Both the position numbers and the translations under genes were made by a program. The notes beneath the pieces are model-generated. The model saw nothing but the letters and a program-made list of their open reading frames with translations. It did not search any database and was not told the origin of the DNA. Positions 55,478-64,000 of a stretch of 64,000 nt of DNA are shown piece after piece (position 1 is the first letter of the stretch; every line of letters starts with the position of its first letter). This stretch comes from Rapana venosa (lineage: Eukaryota > Mollusca > Gastropoda > Neogastropoda > Muricidae), in assembly GCA_028751875.1 (NCBI GenBank), contig CM054155.1, positions 57,789,995 through 57,853,994 on the forward strand, given 5' to 3'.

Positions 55478-57498
55478 CTGGTGGGTATACATAGCTTCTG
55501 GCCATTCTTTGGTGTCGTGAATCTTCTGACAAAGTTCTGTGAATCGCCTTGCTGTTTCATTCTCTCATTTTTTATGAGTTCATCTGGGATGTTATCGATT
55601 CCAGGGGACTTCCCCTTCTTCAATTATTTAATAAATGTGTCTACTTCACACCTTAGTATTGGTGGGTCTTTAGCTTGGTGTTCAGGGGGTTGTCAGAGGG
55701 GGGGGAGCGTAGTGGGGGGGTGTGGGGTGGGGGAGGGGGGGGGCGGGGGGGGGGTGGATGTGCTAGTGCGTAAATATACAATCCCTCACAGTATTCCGTC
55801 CAGCGTTAGGAGATTGGCATTGCTTTCCGTTAAAAGATTTCCCTTCTTTGTCTTCAATGACAGAGGCTTTAGGCTGAGTGGTTTTAGTTAGTCGAATTTC
55901 AGAGTGTTGTATTTTTTCTGTTTTCCCTTGCTATTCCATCCAACTCGATGCAGTGGCATTGTTCTTACTATCCATGCTTCTTTGCTTCTCTCAACTTTTT
56001 CCACACTTCTCTCTGTTGGCTATCCCTGTATTTGTTGTTGTTATTCTTGACTGTGAAAACTTATGTTTCTTAAGCTCACTTCTTTTCACAAATCAATAAC
56101 CTCATTTGTCACCCAGGGTTGTTTTATCTATTGTTCTGCATCATCCTAATGTTTTTCTTCTGGCAGCTGGTCAATTGTACACTTCTATTGATGTTGTTGG
56201 CTTAGTGAGTCCACATCATTGTTTATGGCTGTGAGTGCGGCGAACTTTCCTCCAAATGTTGGCTGGAAGATCTCAAACAACCCCTACTGATGGGGTCTTT
56301 GAGTTTTTCCAGATCAAGACTAATGCGTGTTAATTTTGCCTGTTGTTATGCATTCAGTTTCAGCTTGAATGTTGGTAAGTACAAGGACGTGGACACTGCC
56401 AGTTTCAGCTCCTGGAATGTTCTTGTGTTTGCCTTGTTTATGCTGATTTGAATCTTTGGGGTGACAGAATGTAGTCAACTTTGATGTGAATCAACCAGTT
56501 GGTGAGTGCCAGGTTTGATGTCAGATGGCTTGTGAGGGTGGAGTGTGTTAGCCCAAGTTAGTTTGTGCTTCTGTGCGAATTCCAAGCAGCTGCTGTCCCT
56601 CATTTCTTTGTTTCTCCTGTCCAAAGCGTCTGTGGTCCTACCCAGGTGTCATAGGCATCAGTCCCCACCTTAGCTTCCAGTTGCCTTCCACAATAAGAAT
56701 ATCTTTTTTGGGCGTTTGGAGATGACATTTTTTTTAAGTTGTTCATAGAATTCTTCTATCTGGGCATCATCGTAGTCAGATGTTGGAGCATACACTTGAA
56801 TGATGGTGAGATCTGGGTTTTGCAGAAACTCTGATTGAGAATGAGTCTGCTGGATACAGGTGCAGCTGACGATGCTTGACACAACTCTTTCCTGACAATG
56901 AAGCCAACTCCGAGTTGATGTAGTTTCTCTTCTCCCACTGTACCATATCTTGTGGCTGTCTTGCGTGGACTGTTTCTCCGAAGCCAATCCAGCTGACTTC
57001 CGCAAGCCCAGGTGTCCCAATTATATCTTTTAGTTTCATTCTGTGAGTTTCCTGTACTCAACCTGTTTGGTTTGGAGTCCTTGCATTCCCATGTTACGAT
57101 TGGTTACTCCTTTATTGGAAGCTTTAGAGTTGGTTCTGCTCAAGTACGCACTTCTCACGTCCCACCCTGGAGGCTTGCAGTGGGTAGCGCGGTCGTTGTT
57201 GATCCGGGCCTCGACCGATCGGCATGTTTTTCTTTTTGTTTTTCTCATCATAGTCCCATATGCAAGTGGCTTGAAGAACTAGTCGCGCCCCATCTCCTCT
57301 CCAAGAACTTCCTACTGTTGATAAGAATTCACCAGCCCCTCACAACGTTTCCGCCGCCATAGAAGCGGTTACCGGTGTGGGTGGGTTAAGGACCCGACCA
57401 CAGAAGTGAGAGTGAGTGCCAGTTGAGGACCAGTGCAATCACCGTCCCTCCCGAGGGATGCAACTCGCCAGGTTTTACTAAAGGACACAAACCACTCC
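55478..57498 (-). pseudogene. RTE-like LINE, 5' half (leader, endonuclease, linker), inverted
   Basis: Reading leftward from 57498: an untranslated-looking leader, then MGMQGLQTKQVEYRKLTE (about 57090-57036). The endonuclease domain follows with YNWDTWACGSQLDW, GVGFIVRKELC, LTIIQVYAPTSDYDDAQIE and PKKIFLLWKATGS (to about 56672). Then comes the linker with KQPWVTNE near 56105 and KKGKSPGIDNIPDELIKN (55620-55565). It ends with LCQKIHDTKEWPEA near 55500, just before the reverse-transcriptase core. Several frameshifts make it dead. The piece that should follow lies at 57499 on the opposite strand. It also overlaps a G-rich tract near 55697-55755 that looks like local expansion. Confidence 0.75.
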
Positions 57499-58830
57499 TT
57501 AAAAAGAATAATGGACACAGTCTCTTGTAAATATCCCCTCACCAAAGAAAAGGAACCACAAGCCAATGGCCAGAACTACAGAACCATCAGCTCATAGCAT
57601 CCTAGCAAGATCAAGCTGCGGGTAGTCCTCAACAGACTGAAAAACGAAGCGGAAAAACTCCTGGCAGAAAACAACCGGCTTAGACCAATATGCAGCACAA
57701 TGGAACAAATTATCAATCTGAGAATTCTTATAAAGAAACATCTCCACCACCAAAAAGACTTGTATCACAATTCAAGAACTTTATAAAGGCTTTGACAGAG
57801 TATGGGCATGACGGGCCTCTGCAAGTACTCAAGGCACTTCAACATTGACAACTGCTCATTGAAGTCATCAAGGCACTGTACGAGAACAGCAAGAAGTGCA
57901 GTTTTCATGAACAATCACATGGCGCGTTCTTCAAGACCACGTTGGGGTCCGCAAGGCTGCCTTCTCTCACCTGTACTTCTTCAACCTCTTCCTCGAAAAC
58001 ATCATGACAGGACCGCGCAAAAAACCACCACACTTCCATCTCCATTGGTGAAGGACCCCTTGCAACCTCAGATTTCAGATGACATGACCTCAATCAACAA
58101 GAACTGCAAACCTCAGCAGATAGTCTATCAGAACGAGCGAGCGCATACGGCATGGGATCATTGGTTCAACAGCGCAAGTAATGAAACAGCACGGAAATAA
58201 AGATGAATGATAAAAATGAAGAGGTGAGCCAATTCAAATACTTAGGCTCCAACCTAACACAAGAGGGCCCATCAAACAATGAAGGAAAGCTCGCATGCAA
58301 CAGCAACATCTGCTCTAGCCAGACTCGCGAGATCATCAGAAGCAACAACAATCATCTTCTGCACCAAATACCACCTCTACAAATCCCTTCGTGATAGATC
58401 TATCCTCCTATAATGTCTGTGAATCATGGACGTCTGTCAGCAGATCACAGAGGAGAATCCAAGTCATTCAGAACAAGTGCCACAGAAGACATCCTCAAAT
58501 ATCATACAAAGAACACAAGAACCACTCTATGTGAATAGAAGAAAATCAAAAGCTTGTGGGCCCCTAAGAACCTTTGCTCTCCACCAGTAAAGAGGAGAAA
58601 ACAGCTGTGATTTGGTCACACCACAAACACAACACCTAGCAAAAACCATCTTGCAAGGAACAGTCCAAAGGCAAGAGAAGAAAGGCAGCCAAAAGAAATC
58701 ATAGGTGTTTACATCAAAGACTGGACCCGACCAACCCCAGCAACACCTTCCTACAAACACACACAGGATCATGAAAGCATAGAAAAAGATCTCTGTTGCT
58801 CTTCTCTCCATTCCCCCTACGTCTTTGGGA
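57499..58830 (+). pseudogene. RTE-like LINE, 3' half (reverse transcriptase and C-terminus)
   Basis: Starts with WTQSLV-type text just after the junction and continues QNYRTIS, LRVVLNRLKNEAEKLLAEN, LRILIKKHLHHQKDLYHN, QGCLLSPVL (near 57955), and a DD pair at about 58074-58086 where a one-base deletion damages the FADD catalytic motif. NEEVSQFKYLGSNLTQEG follows at about 58212-58265, then remnants of the C-terminal basic region near 58560-58700. The end is a GATGAGTGAGTGATGATAAT tail at about 58832-58852. Frameshifts are numerous. It is related to the element at 9645, which has the same C-terminal layout. Confidence 0.75.
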
Positions 58831-58839
58831 CATGGATGA

Positions 58840-59515
58840 GTGAGTGATGATAATACTTTCTTGAAAGCTCATTACTTTGGGATGTTTTTCACGTATGTTG
58901 GTAGCATGTTCCAGAGTAGGCTACCTGAAATGTGAGGCTTGATTTATAGAGGTCAATTCTAGTATTGGTAATATGAATTTTGGTAGATGTCTGGAAGTCA
59001 TATGGAATTTAGATTGAGTGTTAGTGGAGCTAGAACCCATCAAACATAACGCATGAATATCCTTTATTCGGGTAAACATATCTTTAACGAAGAATCTCGA
59101 GTTTGCATAGATCTGCTACGGTTAAAGTAGAAGAATATTAGAACTGAGCTCATTGAGTGCACGTATGTAATCTATAGAGAGGTTCTAGAATATTGGCACT
59201 GGCTGTGTCAAAAAGGGTAGACAATAGTTGAATTGAAGATAAAATGTAACATGTAGAAAATAGTTTTTCCTGGCATGTGTGTATGATAAAGTGTTTGATT
59301 TTGCATAGTTGGTATACTTGTTTGGAGGACTGTAGCACAATTTACTTTTATGTGTGCCATCCATGACAGATTGTTGTCAATCACAATACCTAGTAAGTTT
59401 ATTGTGTCAACTTCCCTCAGTGATTCATATTCATGAATATTGTGGAAGTCCTAGTTGTCATGTTTTGTCTCTTTGTCTTGTTGTAATAGGCATTACTTTG
59501 GTCTTTTGAGGGTAA
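58840..59515 (-). pseudogene. Second LINE clade, reverse-transcriptase C-terminal fragment
   Basis: On the minus strand, from 59515: TKVMPITTRQRDKT, then EVDTINLLGIVIDNNLSWM and AHIKVN near 59380-59330. This is the LG--ID--LSW--HI motif downstream of the catalytic core in Jockey/CR1-like LINEs. Further left, degraded text continues to about 58860 with several stops. It differs from the RTE-like elements, which lack this motif. It lies tail to tail with the 3' end at 58830. Confidence 0.6.
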
Positions 59516-59519
59516 AGTG

Positions 59520-59740
59520 GGGTAACACAGACAGACACACACACACAGATGCTTCACACCCACACACATACATTCACACACAAAGATACACACATACCCA
59601 CACACACACACCCACACACACACACACACACACAAACACTCAAACACTACACACACACACACACACAGCACACACACACACACACAACACACCCCACACA
59701 CACACCACACACACACACACAGACCACACACAAGTAGAGA
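59520..59740. repeat. CA microsatellite
   Basis: Imperfect (CA)n with CAGA variants. Confidence 0.9.
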
Positions 59741-59875
59741 TCAATGACAGGCAGAGCGACTCACCCAGGCTGCAGAGGCCTGTCACCAAGCGGAACAAAC
59801 AGGCTAGCCTGAGAGCCCTGCTGACAGAGGACCCTCCTCATCGTGATCCTGCCCCGCCACAAGGTCAACCGTGCC
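59741..59875. other. Short GC-richer unique segment
   Basis: About 130 bases of non-repetitive sequence between two simple-repeat blocks. No domain recognised. Confidence 0.35.
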
Positions 59876-60325
59876 TTTGTGTTGTGTGCTGTTTTTGTTG
59901 TTGTTGCTGTTGTTGTTGCTGTTGTTGCTGTGCTGTTTGCTTGTTGTTTCTGTTGTTTCTGTTGTTGTTGCTGTTGTTGTTTTGTTGTTGTTGTTGCTTG
60001 ATGCTGTTTGTTGTTGTTGTTGTTGTTGTTTGCTGTTGGAGTTGTACTTGTGTTGTAGTTGTGCTGCTGCCTGCTGTTTTGTTTGATTGCAGATGTTGCT
60101 TTTTGTTTTTGTTGCAGTTGTGTTGTGTTGCTGCTGTTTTGTAGCTGTTTTTGTTGTTGCTGTCGTTGTTGTTGTTTGCTGTTTGTTGTTGTTGTTGCTA
60201 GCGCTGTGTTGCTGTCGTTTGTCGTGTTGATGTTGCTAGTCGTTGTTGTTGTAGTTGTTTGTTGTCGTTGTTTGTTGTTGTCCGTTGTTGTTGCGTTTGT
60301 TGTTGTTGTTTCATACATTTGTGTT
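59876..60325. repeat. (GTT)n/(GCT)n trinucleotide block
   Basis: Imperfect TTG/TTGCTG repeats over 450 bp. Plus frames are poly-Leu/Cys/Val and minus frames poly-Gln/Thr/Asn. Lengths in all frames are explained by the trinucleotide. Confidence 0.9.
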
Positions 60326-60379
60326 CGCTCCTCAGCTACAGCTCCAAAGGTTCACCAGCAGCCATCCTCTGCACCCCCC

Positions 60380-62098
60380 ACCCCTCACACACAACACACA
60401 GACATACACACAGACAGACAACACAGACATAACACCACAGACATATCACACAGACGGAATACTCACAGACAGAACACAGGACATACCAACAGTCATACAG
60501 ACACAGACAACACACACAGACATCAACACACAGCCACACACACACACACAGACACACAGACATAACTCACAGTACATACACACAGACATACAGACACAGA
60601 CACACAGACATACACACAGACATACACACAGACATACCCAACATACAGACAACAGACACACAGACATACACACAGACATACACACAGACATACAGACATA
60701 CAGACACAGACAACACAGACACACATAATCAGCCACACACACACACACGCAGAACACACACACAGATATACAGACATACAGACACAGACACACACCACAT
60801 ACAGATCACAGACACACACAGACACAGACACACACAAATACACAAAATACACACAGACACACACAGACACACCAGACAAAGGACACACACACAACAAACA
60901 CACAAACACAACTCTCGATCCACCAAACACCAACCAAACCACCGCCAACCCGCTCCCTACAGCCACACCCCACACACACATACTACAGACAGCACACAAC
61001 CCACACACACAGACACACACCCACACACCAGCCACCCACAGCCCACAGACACACACACATACACACACACACACCCATACACACGACACACACACAGACA
61101 CACAACACACAAAGAATCACACACACACCACACACACACAGACACACACAACATTACACAGACACCCACAGACACACACACCACACAATCAAGTACACAG
61201 AACACACACAACAGACACGACGACACACACAAGACACACACACACACACCAGACAACACACACACACACAACACACACACACAGACACACACAAACAGAC
61301 ACACCCAGACAGACACACACACATACACCACACAGACACACACAGACCCACCCAGACACACAGACAGACAGACACACACACACTACAGACACACACTTCA
61401 ACACACAAACAGACTCACACACAGACACACACCACACACACAGACACACACAACACACACACACCACACAGACAACCACACACAACACACACACACACGA
61501 CAGACACACACACACAAGACACACAAGGTTACAACCGACACACACAAACACAGACACACACAGACACACCCACACACACACACACACATAAAAACACCCA
61601 CACAGACACACAACACACACAGGCACACACAGACACACACACACACAGACACACACAGACACAGACACAGACAAACACACACCACACAGACACAACACAC
61701 AGCCACAGACACACACAGACACACACACACACACCACACACACAAGACACACACAGACACACACACACACACACAGACACACACACAGACCACAAGAGAA
61801 AACACACACACACAGACACACAAACACAGACCACACAACACAGCAACACAACGCACACATACAGAGACCAAACACACACGCGCACAGACACAAACACACA
61901 CAGAGACATACAACAACAGACACACCATACACACACACACAACACTCACAGACACACACACACATACACACATAAATACAGACACACAGATATACAGTCA
62001 CAGAACCACCACAAATACACACAGACACACACACACATACAAACACACACAACATCAGACACCAGACACACAGACAACAGACACACACACACACACAC
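60380..62098. repeat. (ACACAG)n/(CA)n satellite-like block, 1.7 kb
   Basis: ACACAGAC and ACATACACACAGAC units alternate with pure CA. The very long Cys/Val-rich minus frames (up to 301 codons) are by-products. Confidence 0.92.
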
Positions 62099-62202
62099 TG
62101 ATAACTCCTATCTTAACCTATGGGAGCAGAAAAGTTTGGTTTCCTTGTGGTTTTAATGGGAACAGAATTTCTATTGATAAACTGTTCAGGCTGCTGACAA
62201 AT
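62099..62202. other. Unique 104-bp link
   Basis: Non-repetitive sequence between the CA block and the second copy of the duplicated segment. It has no match before 45824, where the other copy is preceded directly by a CA array. Confidence 0.6.
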
Positions 62203-64000
62203 CAATGTGTCATTTCAAACCAAGCATCGACTGGCAGATCAAGTTTGAGTTTATTAAGTCCATAACTCTCTATGCACCTGAACAGAACTTTCCGTAAGCC
62301 ATAAATCTGGACCAATAAACATAGCACTAGCCTGATCAATCAGCTAGTAGAAATGAAGTAAGAAAATATGCATTACCGAATATCGCACGTTATTGTTCAT
62401 AGAAAAGTGCGCTCAGTGACTAAACCATCAAGCCGCATTGCTACGATTCCTTCCATACTTTCTCTGGATGATCAGTACACATTGGTGTTTTGTTTCTGCT
62501 TCAAGAGAAGAAAGAGCTTCTTCTTGTTCATGGATGGGATTACTATTACTGGAAAGACCTCGTGACGTTGAGCCGCTGCCGAGTTTGCTATTGCATTCGG
62601 AACAGTGGCGGTGACAATGACATTGGAAGGGACATGTTCCAGTAATAAAGTCAACTGCTTCCTAGACCCCCACAGCTGACACAATTAGCATCCCTTCAAT
62701 CTACACACAATGAACCCTTTTGCATTCTATACACAGATGTTGTACTGCAAAGACAATCTATTACTAGACTTACTGAATGAATATCATAAAAATTACACAC
62801 GACATTTTTTAAACAGTATAAAAGAAAATGACGACCGCTAAATAACCTAAAGTTCCTAGTGCACCAAATCCTAAGCCTCTTAATGATAATGCTAATCACC
62901 TTTCTTGACAAACATAACACAGATGGCAGCATGACATTTGAGCACAACAGCAAAGTAATAACAAATGCAGGCGTTAGGTACAGATCAGCATTTACTGTGT
63001 TTGAACTCTATTACTACAGGACAGCAACTCTGTCTACAGCCGCAGCAGGAACAGGCATTGCTCTCTTGGCTACTGGAATTGCTGCTCCTGCAGTCAATAG
63101 CATTTGGGCTCTGTTTCAATAACAGCAGACCTGTTCATTGTCACATCATCTTTCGAAGAAGTTGCGGTAAACTAGAAAACATGATGCTGTTGTGTGCTTA
63201 CATTACCCAAGCTAAGCTCATTCAGGCGCATTATTAGCAAACTCTAACAGATTCCACAATAACAGAAGAGGAGTTCAACGCACTTCAGGAATGACTACGA
63301 TGACTACAAGCGATCAAAAGTTTACCCTCAAGAACAAAGAACACAAAGCTAAGCCTGTGGACATTGACTCAATTAAAAAGGAATATAAAAAAAAGGGGTA
63401 GTCTGCTTGGCTTGACAATAAACTTCAGCTGATACTCTATAAGGAGCTATGAATATACTGTGGTAATTCACTGCTTCATAACGAAGCAAAACAAAAAAAC
63501 AATGAATCTCGCTAGATGCTCGAGTCAATTACACTAATTTTTTTTTGACGGGGGGGACTGGGGGGATAGAGTTAGAGATTTTTAGTTTAGGCTCAGTAGG
63601 ACAAAGTGGTTCAGTCAATAGAGCTAGGGGGGTTGGAGCATAAACATCAGATTCGTATGCTACAAACACACACACAAGATGCAGAGAGGACGGGGGGGAA
63701 CAGGATAAAGGAGGGTATAATGTTATGAGAATGACAATACGAGGGGTATTGGGGGTGCAGGGGGTGGGCTGGAAGGGATTCCATTGTATTGCAAGGAATT
63801 GTGGATTTGGTCTTAAGTGGGGTTTAGGGGAAGGGGGGGATTAGGGTAGAGAGATTGACTAGGGTTCATGGGTAGTAGATTCATATAATTGGACTAGGTT
63901 GTTACGATAAAGGTACGGATGTTTGATAATTTATATTGGTTTTTGAGATGGGGTATGTTGGGTGTATGGGGTCGGGTGTGATAGTGTTATAGTTTGAAAG
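62203..64000 (+). repeat. Second duplicated segment, copy 2 (truncated by window end)
   Basis: Direct copy of 45824-47621 with constant offset 16,379. It contains the duplicate of the decayed two-helix frame (62859-63122 and 63238-63291) and the start of the C-poor block. The polymerase remnant would follow outside the window if the duplication continues. Confidence 0.93.
62859..63291 (+). pseudogene. Decayed frame with hydrophobic hairpin, duplicated copy
   Basis: Same sequence as 46480-46912, with the same stops. The comments given there apply. Confidence 0.33.

Noticed and set aside
57802..58200. Independent host gene with a 132-codon frame
   Set aside because: It falls inside the reverse-transcriptase part of the LINE and is only one of its shifted frames.
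59876..60325. Cys/Leu-rich membrane protein or poly-Gln protein
   Set aside because: All frames are explained by the GTT/GCT trinucleotide block.
60523..62094. Very long Cys/Val-rich minus frames of up to 301 codons
   Set aside because: They translate the ACACAG/CA satellite; length reflects lack of stops in the repeat.

Overview
The window is eukaryotic nuclear DNA, almost certainly from a mollusc and most likely a gastropod. I base this on the dense set of short tRNA-headed interspersed repeats whose sequences resemble families I associate with gastropod genomes. Abundant CA/TG, GA and GATA-type microsatellites and several decayed non-LTR retrotransposons fit. I find no intact host protein gene, no rRNA, no functional tRNA gene and no CRISPR array. 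Almost every long open frame is a by-product of a microsatellite or repeat. SINE-A to SINE-G and repeat D/F are provisional names used only here.

Layout: 1-9062 is a poor-quality contig end with inflated homopolymers, long CA/GA/poly-C tracts and degraded SINE copies. It is closed by an exactly 500-base run of N (9063-9562). 9563-13756 holds the 3' end of an RTE-like LINE, a SINE-C, two repeat-D copies carrying CA arrays, and a SINE-A split by a nested SINE-B. 13757-27492 (13.74 kb) recurs almost unchanged at 30051-43844 (13.79 kb). Each copy holds a 16-bp minisatellite of about 1.9 kb, many SINEs (one a clean nested insertion with a 14-bp target duplication) and an inverted pair of LINE 3' ends. 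27493-30050 is the spacer between the copies.

43845-45823 contains a possible orphan exon and a 73-79-bp tandem repeat. 45824-47621 recurs identically at 62203-64000 and runs off the window. Next to the first copy, 48050-50195 is a broken Polinton/Maverick-type protein-primed DNA polymerase B. It is followed by a block nearly free of C (50460-51687, with one 334-base stretch holding no C) and by a decayed minus-strand reading frame (51880-52950). 55478-58830 is a LINE whose 5' half is inverted relative to its 3' half, as twin priming predicts. 58840-59515 is another LINE fragment. 59520-62100 is mostly CA- and GTT-type simple repeat.

The features do not form a pathway: they are mobile-element debris plus tandem repeats. 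The most informative signals are the Polinton remnant with its flanking strand-asymmetric DNA, the twin-primed LINE, the dated nested SINE insertions, and two duplications with nearly the same 16.3-16.4 kb spacing, each with one breakpoint on a CA/TG tract. That last pattern may be an assembly artefact and should be settled before any biology is read into copy number.
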